Below are positions 6,985-14,999 of a stretch of DNA of 16,612 nucleotides, in pieces. The stretch is from the NCBI GenBank assembly GCA_002422125.1, contig DITF01000062.1:1-16612 (forward strand), read 5' to 3'. The notes beneath the pieces are model-generated. The model made no database searches, had not been told where the DNA came from, and saw nothing but the letters and a program-made list of their open reading frames with translations. Source of the stretch: a bacterium UBP17_UBA6191. Its GTDB lineage: Bacteria > Muiribacteriota > UBA6191. Within the stretch, counting starts at the first letter, position 1, and the number at the start of each line of letters is the position of its first letter. The translations under genes were made by a program, and so were the position numbers.

Positions 6985-7687
6985 TCTGAGTTTTTTGTAT
7001 GGGGAAGAATTAAACCTCATCGATATCATCCGTGATGTTGAAACTCAGCATCTGGCCAGAACCTCCTATGCCAAAACCAGAATGATTATTAAAAAACGCT
7101 CCTGGAGCCGTGAAATGGTCATGAGCATGTATGGAGAGGGTCGAGACAAGTTTTTAGCCCGCATCGAAGAACCTGTTAAGGATAGGGGACTCACCTCGCT
7201 TAAAATCAAGCAGGAAATGTGGAACTACATGCCCAATATTGATAGAACCATGAAGGTTCCTTCAAGCCTGATGGGGGACTCTTGGATGGGTTCACATTTT
7301 ACCAATGACGATCTAATTAAAGGCGATAAAATTGAGGAGCTGTATTCCTTAAAATCTACCCGCAAACAAACCGATCTGGCCCTGATTGAGGCAATGCCAA
7401 AGCCTGATTCCGCTGTGGTCTGGGGCAAAATTCTCTATCACATCAAACTTCCCGAAAAGGTGGCTACAGAAGTTGAGTATTTTGATGAAGACTTTGTGCT
7501 GGTTAGAAAAATGATCCTGGAAGGCTTTCGTGAGATGGAAGGCCGACTGATTCCAATGCAGATGCGTATTGTGCCCATTGACAGTCCTGAGGAATCTACC
7601 ACGGTAATTTATGAGGACCTTCAGCTTAATTTGCCCCTAGATTCGAGAATGTTTTCCGTGCAGGCCTTAAAACGCAGGAAAAACTGA
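6947..7687 (+). CDS. outer membrane lipoprotein-sorting family protein (LolA-like, PF17131-type)
   Basis: 246 residues from a TTG codon that has GGAG six bases upstream. Residues 1-19 form a short signal peptide (K6, hydrophobic 7-17, likely cleavage after LYG before EEL), so the mature protein is periplasmic. The body matches the LolA/LppX-like fold seen in PF17131 proteins: KTRMIIKKR (43-51), REMVMSMYGEGRDKFLARI (55-73), the hallmark WNYMPNIDRTMKVPSS (92-107), then MGDSWMGSHFTNDDL (109-123), and the late strands EVEYFDEDFVLVRKM (175-189) and LIPMQMRIVP (201-210). Known relatives accompany ABC permeases or RND/MMPL transporters and are thought to carry lipids or lipoproteins through the periplasm. 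The gene overlaps the one before by 38 bases and shares a TGATG junction with the permease after it, which makes a carrier for that transporter the likely job. Cargo unknown. Confidence 0.87.
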   Translation: MAPLLKIVFILSNLSFLYGEELNLIDIIRDVETQHLARTSYAKTRMIIKKRSWSREMVMSMYGEGRDKFLARIEEPVKDRGLTSLKIKQEMWNYMPNIDRTMKVPSSLMGDSWMGSHFTNDDLIKGDKIEELYSLKSTRKQTDLALIEAMPKPDSAVVWGKILYHIKLPEKVATEVEYFDEDFVLVRKMILEGFREMEGRLIPMQMRIVPIDSPEESTTVIYEDLQLNLPLDSRMFSVQALKRRKN

Positions 7688-8907
7688 TGTTATGGCGCAT
7701 GGCCTTAAGAAACCTGCGACGAAACACCCGCCGAACTGCTCTGACCCTTTTAGCCATGAGTATGGCCTGTTCCCTACTGATTGTCACCTTAAGCCTAAAC
7801 GACGGAAACCTCTGGTCCCTAATTTTATCGGCCACCGAACAATATCAGGGGCACTTTCGCATACAGTCCCTGCTTAAAGAATCAGACCCCGATCTAAACC
7901 ATACCCTGACCGCTAAAATCCTGCCTGCTTTAAGGTCTCCTGCGGTTCATTTCAGCCCCCGCCTAAGAGGTATGTTTCTAATGTCCTCTGGAAGTGATGA
8001 AGACATGCGCTCCTTACCAGTTGAAATTTTAGGCATTGACCCTAAGCTGGAAGCAAAAGTCACTAGCCTCAACCAGCATTTTGATGTAGGAAACCCGCTT
8101 ACGGCTCATAACAGTGGTGGAATTCTTCTAGGCCGCGAACTTGCCAAAAAACTTAAGGCCGAAGTTGGGGCCGAGATCATTGTTATGGGGCAGGGAGCCG
8201 AAGGAACAATTGCTTCTGGCCTTTTTACGGTACAGGGAATTTTTAGCAGTGGGGATCAGCTACGGGATGGACGGCTATCCCTGATACACCTTCTTGATCT
8301 GCAAAACCTGATGAATCTTTCCCATAGGGCCCATGAATGGGTGGGCAAAACCTCAGATCCACTTAAAATTGATGACTTTGTCAAAGATTTACAATTAAGA
8401 GCCCCTGAATTGAGTATAGTTTCCTGGAGAACCGATTTGCCTCAGCTTGCTACAGTGGTGGATCACTGGTTTATTGGCCAGATCATTGTCATGGCCATCT
8501 TCTACTCGGCAGTCATTCTGATTGCCACCAACACCATGAGCATGTCCATTCTGGAAAGAAACCGGGAAATCAGCATCCTGCGGGCCCTGGGCTTAAAAAG
8601 ACGGCTGATCCTTAAGCTCTTATTACTGGAAGGACTATTCCTGGGAATTGGGGCGGCTATTTTAGGTGCAATTGTGGGTGGTACTCTGGTGACATACTTT
8701 TATGTGTTTCCCATCGATCTGACCCCCTGGTTTGGAGAAATTAACTGGGGTAGTCTGGGATTTCGACCTGCCTTAAGAACCTGGCCCCAGATAGATACCC
8801 TGATGAGCCCGCTTATCCTCATCTGTCTTCTAGGGGTTGTGGCCACCATTCTGCCAGCCCTCAATATACTAAAAAAGCGGCTCTATCAGGCCTTGGGGGA
8901 ACGATAA
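7687..8907 (+). CDS. ABC transporter permease, FtsX/MacB type (LolC/LolE-like), subunit 1
   Basis: 406 residues. The N-terminus has the typical LRNLRRNTRRTALTLLA amphipathic-to-membrane entry (8-24), a first transmembrane helix (about 18-36), a large periplasmic domain of the MacB_PCD type (about 37-262; GRELAKKLKAEVGAEI at 149-164 is a family landmark), then three C-terminal helices (about 266-288, 312-340, 373-395) with the FtsX coupling helix SILERNREISILRALGLKRR (287-306) after the second helix. This is type VII ABC (mechanotransmission) topology: the complex does not pass substrate through a channel but drives periplasmic extraction or release. The ATG overlaps the previous stop as TGATG and AGGAAA is a modest ribosome site. 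Paired with a second, dissimilar permease, it should form a LolC-LolE-like heterodimer. Confidence 0.9.
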   Translation: MLWRMALRNLRRNTRRTALTLLAMSMACSLLIVTLSLNDGNLWSLILSATEQYQGHFRIQSLLKESDPDLNHTLTAKILPALRSPAVHFSPRLRGMFLMSSGSDEDMRSLPVEILGIDPKLEAKVTSLNQHFDVGNPLTAHNSGGILLGRELAKKLKAEVGAEIIVMGQGAEGTIASGLFTVQGIFSSGDQLRDGRLSLIHLLDLQNLMNLSHRAHEWVGKTSDPLKIDDFVKDLQLRAPELSIVSWRTDLPQLATVVDHWFIGQIIVMAIFYSAVILIATNTMSMSILERNREISILRALGLKRRLILKLLLLEGLFLGIGAAILGAIVGGTLVTYFYVFPIDLTPWFGEINWGSLGFRPALRTWPQIDTLMSPLILICLLGVVATILPALNILKKRLYQALGER

Positions 8908-10130
8908 TGCTCTATTTCAGGCTAGGGTTTCGCAACCTTTGGCGCAATCCCTTAAGAAGCCTGATCAGCATGGCTGGTATCGCCGGTAGCGTATTTTTAT
9001 GTTGTTACCTTGCCAATATCAAGATAGCCAGTTATCAAAGCATGATAGATATGGGGGTTGAAGGTGGACCAGGCCATCTGGTTTTGTACCATCCCAAATG
9101 GCTAATAGATCGTGAAGTTCATGATTTGATTCCTATCGACGAGGCCCTAAAAGTCACAGAAGCCTTAAAACCATTCAGTAAAAGATCCTCTCATCGCCTC
9201 TATATTCCCGCCTTGGCCCAAAGTCCTCGTAATAGTGAGGGGGTAATGGTCATTGGTATGGAGCTACAAAAAGAGATTCTGAATCACCCCCTGCTCCAAC
9301 AAAAAGTATTGATTGCCGGAACCTGGGATTTCCTTGAGGGAAAACAAGATGCTCTCATAGGCTCAGGTCTAGCGAAAAAACTGGGGCTGGGTCTAGGTAA
9401 AAAATTTGTTTTGATGGTTCAGGACAAACAAAATGAGATTCATTCCCAGTTATTCAGGATTCAAGGGATTATTGAGACTGGCCTTAAGGATATGGACAGA
9501 AACACAGTCATTTTACCACTTAAAAATGCCCAATCCCTGCTTAAAATCAAGGATCAGATTCATGAAACTGCCATCCTTCTTAACTCAATTGACGATCTGC
9601 AAGAGGCCATAAAAATTGCCCAATCTCATACCCACCATTCTTTAGTGTATCCCTGGGATGAAGCAATTCCTCAACTTGTAACCATGATAAACCTGGACAA
9701 AATCAACGGTATTGTTTTGGCGGTTTTTCTGTTTCTGATCGTAGGCATTGGTACCGTCAACTCACTATGTATGTCTGTCATGGAAAGAACCCGGGAATTC
9801 GGAGTCATGCGAGCCATTGGAACTAGGCAGGAAAAAATCAGCCTGATGGTGGTAATGGAAGGGCTCGTGTTATCGCTTTTAGGCATTGTGATCGGACTGA
9901 TTTTCTGTACCCTATTAAGCCTCTACACTCAAAAATATGGAATCGATTTGAGTTCTCAACTTAAAAATATTGAGATCGGGAACATTCTGCTAAAGCCAAT
10001 TATTTATACGGGATGGAACTTTAAGGCCATGGGTTTAATCAGCTTCTCCATGCTAATTCTGGGATTATTTGGATCCCTGTATCCAGCAATTCTTGCAAAC
10101 CGCGTTTCTCCTTCCGAGGCCATGCGATAG
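8907..10130 (+). CDS. ABC transporter permease, FtsX/MacB type (LolC/LolE-like), subunit 2
   Basis: 407 residues with the same layout as its neighbour: LGFRNLWRNPLRSLISMAG (6-24) into the first helix (to about 40), a periplasmic domain (about 41-262; IGSGLAKKLGLGLGKKF at 151-167), and three C-terminal helices (about 266-290, 312-338, 375-396) with the coupling helix VMERTREFGVMRAIGTRQEK (291-310). It ends in the usual NRVSPSEAMR tail (398-407), which the first permease lacks. The two permeases share the fold but differ clearly in sequence, so they are likely distinct halves of a heterodimer and not a recent duplication. The start codon overlaps the preceding stop by one base (TAATG), and its stop overlaps the ribosome site of the ATPase gene. 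Confidence 0.9.
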   Translation: MLYFRLGFRNLWRNPLRSLISMAGIAGSVFLCCYLANIKIASYQSMIDMGVEGGPGHLVLYHPKWLIDREVHDLIPIDEALKVTEALKPFSKRSSHRLYIPALAQSPRNSEGVMVIGMELQKEILNHPLLQQKVLIAGTWDFLEGKQDALIGSGLAKKLGLGLGKKFVLMVQDKQNEIHSQLFRIQGIIETGLKDMDRNTVILPLKNAQSLLKIKDQIHETAILLNSIDDLQEAIKIAQSHTHHSLVYPWDEAIPQLVTMINLDKINGIVLAVFLFLIVGIGTVNSLCMSVMERTREFGVMRAIGTRQEKISLMVVMEGLVLSLLGIVIGLIFCTLLSLYTQKYGIDLSSQLKNIEIGNILLKPIIYTGWNFKAMGLISFSMLILGLFGSLYPAILANRVSPSEAMR

Positions 10131-10134
10131 GAGG
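10129..10134 (+). promoter_or_regulatory. consensus Shine-Dalgarno of the ATPase gene overlapping the permease stop codon
   Basis: AGGAGG is followed by four bases and the ATG at 10139; the first two bases of the motif are part of the TAG that ends the second permease. It is the best ribosome site of the plus-strand operon. Confidence 0.85.
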
Positions 10135-10138
10135 TATT

Positions 10139-10825
10139 ATGTCAGCCCTGATTGAGTTAAAATCCGTGTCCAGACATTACGAACAAGCCACCGGTACTGT
10201 GCGGGCTGTGGATGACATCAGTCTGAGCTTTTTTGCTGGCGACTTTTCTGTCCTAGCTGGCTCCTCTGGCAGTGGTAAAACCACACTTTTAAATCTGATT
10301 GGTGGCATCGACCGACCCGATCCCGGTGAGGTCTTAATTGATGGAATCAGCACCCATAAAAAATCGGAATCCGAACTGGCTAATCTGCGTCTGCAAAAAA
10401 TTGGCTTTATCTTCCAGTCCTACAATCTCTTGCCTGTACTGACCGTGTATGAAAATGTGCAGTTTATCCTGCAAATTCGCGGTATCCCAAATCTCTCACA
10501 TGCCGATCTGATCCTGCCCGTGTTAAAGCGCCTGGGTCTGTTAGAGCTAAGGGACAGATTTCCTTCCCAGTTGAGTGGGGGACAACAACAAAGAGTTGCC
10601 ATTGCCAGAGCCATTGTCTTAAAACCAGCCATTGTTTTAGCCGATGAACCCACAGCCAATCTTGACTCTGAAACGGCTGACAATCTGCTTCAATTAATGC
10701 AGTCCTTAAATCAGGATGACAAGGTCACATTTTTGTTTAGCTCCCACGATCCCGAAGTCATTCGCAGGGCTAGAACCGTTATTCGTTTGCGCGACGGCAA
10801 GGTGATTGAGATTGAAAATCGCTAG
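10139..10825 (+). CDS. ABC transporter ATPase, LolD/MacB type
   Basis: 228 residues, the usual size for LolD-like ATPases. Complete set of nucleotide-binding motifs: Walker A GSSGSGKTT (41-49), Q-loop IFQSYNLLP (91-99, Q93), ABC signature LSGGQQQRVAIARA (145-158), Walker B IVLADEPTANLD (165-176, D169/E170), and switch histidine SSHD (H203). The FQSYNLLP and ADEPTANLDS strings are characteristic of the LolD/MacB/FtsE branch that pairs with FtsX-fold permeases. It sits directly after two such permeases, so it should energise them as a dimer on the cytoplasmic side. Nothing is missing, so the transporter is expected to be active. The next gene begins inside its last codons. Confidence 0.95.
   Translation: MSALIELKSVSRHYEQATGTVRAVDDISLSFFAGDFSVLAGSSGSGKTTLLNLIGGIDRPDPGEVLIDGISTHKKSESELANLRLQKIGFIFQSYNLLPVLTVYENVQFILQIRGIPNLSHADLILPVLKRLGLLELRDRFPSQLSGGQQQRVAIARAIVLKPAIVLADEPTANLDSETADNLLQLMQSLNQDDKVTFLFSSHDPEVIRRARTVIRLRDGKVIEIENR
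10799..10802 (+). promoter_or_regulatory. Shine-Dalgarno candidate for TTG start(s) of the beta-barrel gene
   Basis: AAGG lies three bases before TTG at 10806 and nine bases before a second in-frame TTG at 10812. A stop codon in the same frame (TGA at 10803) rules out any earlier start. The spacing rather favours 10812. Confidence 0.45.
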
Positions 10826-11996
10826 CCTGTTTTTTTTGCTCTTGTGTTTCAAAGCTTTTTTGCCCGGCATGGAACATCTTGAAGGCAAAACCACCATTCG
10901 ATCTACGGCCCAAAGAGCTTCCACCAATTTAAACTTTCCCGGCCTATCCTCCACAGCCTATATTTCTGAATGGAAAATCAGAAGAGATACTCTTTTTAAA
11001 ACTGGTCCTGGTCACTTGGAAACTGCCCTTGAGGCATCTATAAGACCCTCATCTTCTCAAAATCTGATTTTACCATCCGGGGCAGGTGCCGGAGTAAACC
11101 CGGCTACAGCTTTTGAAATCAAGGATCTGGACTGGAATGGTAATGACAATCTAAGGGGCAGGCTGAGACTGGACAGATTTAACTATTCCCAGGATCTTGG
11201 CCCCTACTCCTTCACCTTGGGCCGACAGGCAATCACTTTAGGTAAAGGCCGCTCCTTTTCGGTTTTGGATGTCCTAAACCCCTTCTCGCCCCAAAGTCTT
11301 GACACTACCTACAAACCTGGCATAGATGCCCTGCGCCTGGAAAAAATTCTGGGAGATACAGGGGGAATAGAATTTATCATTACTGCGAGGGCCAATCAGG
11401 GACGGGAAAGCATCATTGCCAAATACCGCCAATTAGTCGGCAGCCTAGATATGGAATTGGTTTTGGGGGAATTTCGCCAAAGAAAACTATTGGGACTCTC
11501 CCTTGAGGGAGAAATGCAGCAACTTGGATTGCATGCCGAGATAGGTTTGATTGAAAGAGATCCATTAGTCGATGCCTATTTTAACGGAAACGGCAATTAT
11601 GCTCTGGCTGGAGTCCTAGGACTGGAAAAAAGGCTTAACAGTGATGACTCTATATCCATAGCCTATCTTTATCACGAGCTAGGAGCCAAAAATTTACTTC
11701 AGCTCAACCAGAGCATTTTTCACGGACCTATCCTTGAGAGGTGGTTATGGAACTCCTCAAGACAGTATCTACGCTTTAGTCTGACAAAAAAGCTGGAACC
11801 CTTAAAGACATTTTTTTCCAGCCTGCAATACAACCTAGAGGATGATTCCATATTTTTTCAACCGGGGATCTCGTATAATCTTTCCAGCAATCTTGACTTG
11901 AGCCTTTTTGCATGGCAAGGATTTGGAAAAATTCGTAACAGTGAGTTTGCAGATACTGGTCTGGGGTTTGGACTATTTATCAAGTGGGTGTTTTAG
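10806..11996 (+). CDS. predicted outer-membrane beta-barrel protein of the transport cluster
   Basis: 396 residues from the first TTG at 10806 (394 from 10812). It overlaps the ATPase gene by 20 bases, no ATG is near, and only these starts keep the signal peptide (K4, hydrophobic 5-19, cleavage somewhere near 21-27). The mature protein alternates hydrophobic and polar residues in many short stretches, and ends in GLFIKWVF, a C-terminal aromatic strand as used by the BAM complex to recognise outer-membrane proteins. Residues 137-162 (LGRQAITLGKG, then DVLNPFSP) resemble a signature of barrel proteins of the DUF1302-like kind and of proteins found beside LolA-like carriers; this is recollection, not a search. 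Its place after the carrier and transporter suggests the outer-membrane end of the route: a receptor, insertase or exporter for the cargo. Function otherwise unknown. Confidence 0.75.
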   Translation: MRLKIASLFFLLLCFKAFLPGMEHLEGKTTIRSTAQRASTNLNFPGLSSTAYISEWKIRRDTLFKTGPGHLETALEASIRPSSSQNLILPSGAGAGVNPATAFEIKDLDWNGNDNLRGRLRLDRFNYSQDLGPYSFTLGRQAITLGKGRSFSVLDVLNPFSPQSLDTTYKPGIDALRLEKILGDTGGIEFIITARANQGRESIIAKYRQLVGSLDMELVLGEFRQRKLLGLSLEGEMQQLGLHAEIGLIERDPLVDAYFNGNGNYALAGVLGLEKRLNSDDSISIAYLYHELGAKNLLQLNQSIFHGPILERWLWNSSRQYLRFSLTKKLEPLKTFFSSLQYNLEDDSIFFQPGISYNLSSNLDLSLFAWQGFGKIRNSEFADTGLGFGLFIKWVF

Positions 11997-11999
11997 GCC

Positions 12000-14999
12000 A
12001 TGAATTTTGTCTTATTGTTGATAATGTTTGTTATCTCCGGGGCCATTGGACTGGGTTATCAGGTACTGTGGTCCAAGTTTCTTTTACAATTTATCGGGAT
12101 TAGTGCCTGGTCCTACGCCACCATACTCTGTGTCTTTATGAGCGGTTTGGCCGTGGGCAGTCAGTGGTTAGGAAAAATTGCTGACAAGCTACCCTGCCCC
12201 TTGAAGTTTTACTGTATTCTGGAGCTTGGCATCGGGATTTACACAATTCTGATTTATGAATCCCTCATGACTGGTGCTGGCAGCATGTATCGCGTGGCCG
12301 CCAGTCAACTGCTTGATTCCAATGCCCCAACCTTGCTATTAGCCTCCACCCGAGCCCTTCTGGCAGCCTTAATATTGTTTCCTCCTGCCATCGCCATGGG
12401 GGCCACCTTCCCAGCCGTATTAAAATATGCCGCCCGCGAAAGAGATAACATTGGCAGTCGCAGCGCCGGACTTTACGCCTTTAATGCCTTAGGAGCATCG
12501 GCTGGTGCTCTGATTATGGCCTTTTTTCTGATTCCCTCGATGGGCCTTAAAGCCTCCTTGATGATTCTGGGCTTAGGCAATCTTTTTTTAGCCCTCATGT
12601 CCTTTATTATCTCCAAAATCTGGCCCTTCCCCACCAAGGCCACAAACTCAGCCTCTGACAAGGAAGAACCGGCTTCAGACGGTCAGAAGCGCTGGCTATT
12701 GCTGGTATTTGTCTCTGGGTTTTTATCCTTTACCCTAGAAATAGGCTGGACCCGCTACATGGTGTTAGTGCTTGGTTCTACCACTTACTCTTTTGCCGTG
12801 GTGCTGGCTTCGTTTATTTTTGGAATTTTTCTGGGCTCCATTCTATTGCATTTTTTTGTTCCCAAAATGAAAAGAAGTATCGTCTGGTTTGGATTGTCCC
12901 TTAGTACAACCGGCATTCTGGTTATGGTTGGCATGATTTTTTATCCCCTCCTACCCGCCATTTCCAAATTTCTTATGAGCCTTTTGTCCTTTGATATATA
13001 TGCCTTTTATCTGGCTGAAATGATTAAAATCATGCTCAGCTTTTCAGTAATGCTGCCCCCTACCGTGTTTATTGGCATTTCCATTCCCCTGTTTTTACAC
13101 CTGTTTGCCGATGATGTAAAAAAACTGGGGCAGGTATCCGGTCGTATTTATGCCTTTAACACCTGGGGCAATGTATTGGGAGCACTGATTGGCTCTTTGG
13201 TGCTTTTGCCGTTGCTGGGCCTGGAAACCCTCTTTTTTATCTGCTCGCTATCCTATGTGCTCTTAGGGCTCTACTGCTTAAAAAATGAGGATAAAAACGC
13301 CTACAGAATTACCATGAGCCTATCTGCCATTGCCATCATGTTCTCCTTCCTTTTACCCTGGGATCCCTTAATGTTTACTGTGACTCCTAGCCGTAGAAAC
13401 AGTGAATTTCGAATTGCCAGCATTTTTGATCCCACCACCACAAAAGACCGGGTTCTGTTTTTTGAAGAAGACCCTGCCGCTAGTGTTATGGTGCTTGAAG
13501 ATATTGATACGGATGACAAAACACCCTCCCGCCTCTTGTTTGTAAATGGGAAAGTCGATGCCACTGATTCTGGGGACATGATCACCCAGATTTTATGTGC
13601 TCACACTCCCCTGCTTCTGCATCAAAAACCCGAAGATGTTCTGATTGTGGGATATGGTAGTGGAGTAACCGTAGGCAGTGCCCTGACTCATCCCTTAAAA
13701 AGTCTGGAAGTTGTGGAACTTATTCAAAAGGTTATCAAAGCCTCGGTACATTTTGAGCATGTCAATCAAAAACCCTTAGAGGACCCACGCACCAGACTGA
13801 TTGTGGAAGACGCCGCCAATTACCTTATCACCACTCCCAAAACCTATGATGTGATCATATCCGAACCCTCCAATCCTTGGATTGCCGGAATTGGCTCCCT
13901 TTTCACCTTGGATTTTTATGAACTGACCAAGGGGCGGCTTCGTGAAGGAGGCATTTTTTTACAGTGGCTTCAGGCCTATGAAATCAGTGACAGCACCGTA
14001 TTTGGAATTTTAAAAACTTTTCGTCAGGTCTATCCCTTTGTTTATGTCTTTCATGGTCGCAATAACGATCTATTCCTGATGGGCTCCCAAACCCCAATAC
14101 AACCAGATTTGAATCAGATTTCCCAAAGAATGCAAGAACCAGTAGTGGCCAAAAATCTGAAGTTAGCTGACTGTGAAGATGTGTTTACCCTCTTCAGTAC
14201 ACAAATGTTCAGCCCTGAAAAAGTTAGCCTTTTAGCCGCTTACGGTCAAAGACTAAACACTAAGGACAATCTTTGGCTTGAACACCAGGCCCCCATGGAA
14301 TTGTTTCAAAAGGAACTCCCATCGCTTTTATACCGAAACGATGATCGTCTCTACGCTTCACCCCAGCTTTTTATCCATCGTTTTGGGCTTTTAAGAGATC
14401 AGTATATGCGTTTGCATCAGGAGTTTCACAGCACTGTGTACAGCCCTAAACGCAATTTACAAAAGCAGTGGATGGACGCTCTTTATAGTCTTTATCCCCA
14501 TGTCCCCGAGATTAAAACCACCTGGAACGACTATATAACCCCCATGGACAACCAAGAGGTTCTCAGCCTACTGACAGAATACTATGAAAAAGAGCAGATT
14601 GATTTGGGTAACAGTCTGTTGGAGTTTCGTTTAAGCTCCATTCTCATTCAAACACAACTAGATGCAGAAGCCCAAAAATTCTGGCTGGATGGGGCCAAAG
14701 ATCTAGCCCAGAAATTTGGAATCAAATACCCTCAAATCAGCCTGTTTTATGCCAATCTTCTCCTCAGTAGCAATCAGCCTTCTGAGGCCGCCCAAGTGCT
14801 TGTCAAGGTGGTTCATCCCCTGCCCAAACAAATGGCCATCACATTTTTACACTCCTGCTACTTAGCCGACCCAGAGCTTTTTATTGAAGTCATAAGAGTG
14901 TATCTGGCTCACCCCGATGAGTTTTATGACGAAATGTTATTGAGTTACCTCCCCCTCATGCCTCTGGAGATTCAAAGAAGAGGGAATCTGTTGTTATGA
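12000..14999 (+). CDS. fused MFS-like membrane / spermidine-synthase-like protein, paralogue 1
   Basis: 999 residues. Residues 1-455 are polytopic and built from two similar halves (see findings). Residues 485-700 are a spermidine-synthase-like Rossmann domain: LLFVNGKVDATDSGD (512-526), glycine-rich VLIVGYGSGVTVG (547-559), the ribose-binding acid in VVELI (E573), VEDAANYL (602-609), and EPSNPWIAGIGSLFT (622-636). In true spermidine synthases the last motif carries a catalytic DSTDP aspartate; here it is EPSNP, so polyamine synthesis is doubtful although SAM or decarboxylated-SAM binding is plausible. Residues 700-999 are a helical, TPR-like C-terminal region with no recognised enzyme motif. 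It fits the 'fused MFS/spermidine synthase' family, longer than many members because of the C-terminal part. It follows the barrel gene after three bases (AGG as ribosome site) and overlaps paralogue 2 as ATGA. Acceptor substrate unknown. Confidence 0.88.
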   Translation: MNFVLLLIMFVISGAIGLGYQVLWSKFLLQFIGISAWSYATILCVFMSGLAVGSQWLGKIADKLPCPLKFYCILELGIGIYTILIYESLMTGAGSMYRVAASQLLDSNAPTLLLASTRALLAALILFPPAIAMGATFPAVLKYAARERDNIGSRSAGLYAFNALGASAGALIMAFFLIPSMGLKASLMILGLGNLFLALMSFIISKIWPFPTKATNSASDKEEPASDGQKRWLLLVFVSGFLSFTLEIGWTRYMVLVLGSTTYSFAVVLASFIFGIFLGSILLHFFVPKMKRSIVWFGLSLSTTGILVMVGMIFYPLLPAISKFLMSLLSFDIYAFYLAEMIKIMLSFSVMLPPTVFIGISIPLFLHLFADDVKKLGQVSGRIYAFNTWGNVLGALIGSLVLLPLLGLETLFFICSLSYVLLGLYCLKNEDKNAYRITMSLSAIAIMFSFLLPWDPLMFTVTPSRRNSEFRIASIFDPTTTKDRVLFFEEDPAASVMVLEDIDTDDKTPSRLLFVNGKVDATDSGDMITQILCAHTPLLLHQKPEDVLIVGYGSGVTVGSALTHPLKSLEVVELIQKVIKASVHFEHVNQKPLEDPRTRLIVEDAANYLITTPKTYDVIISEPSNPWIAGIGSLFTLDFYELTKGRLREGGIFLQWLQAYEISDSTVFGILKTFRQVYPFVYVFHGRNNDLFLMGSQTPIQPDLNQISQRMQEPVVAKNLKLADCEDVFTLFSTQMFSPEKVSLLAAYGQRLNTKDNLWLEHQAPMELFQKELPSLLYRNDDRLYASPQLFIHRFGLLRDQYMRLHQEFHSTVYSPKRNLQKQWMDALYSLYPHVPEIKTTWNDYITPMDNQEVLSLLTEYYEKEQIDLGNSLLEFRLSSILIQTQLDAEAQKFWLDGAKDLAQKFGIKYPQISLFYANLLLSSNQPSEAAQVLVKVVHPLPKQMAITFLHSCYLADPELFIEVIRVYLAHPDEFYDEMLLSYLPLMPLEIQRRGNLLL

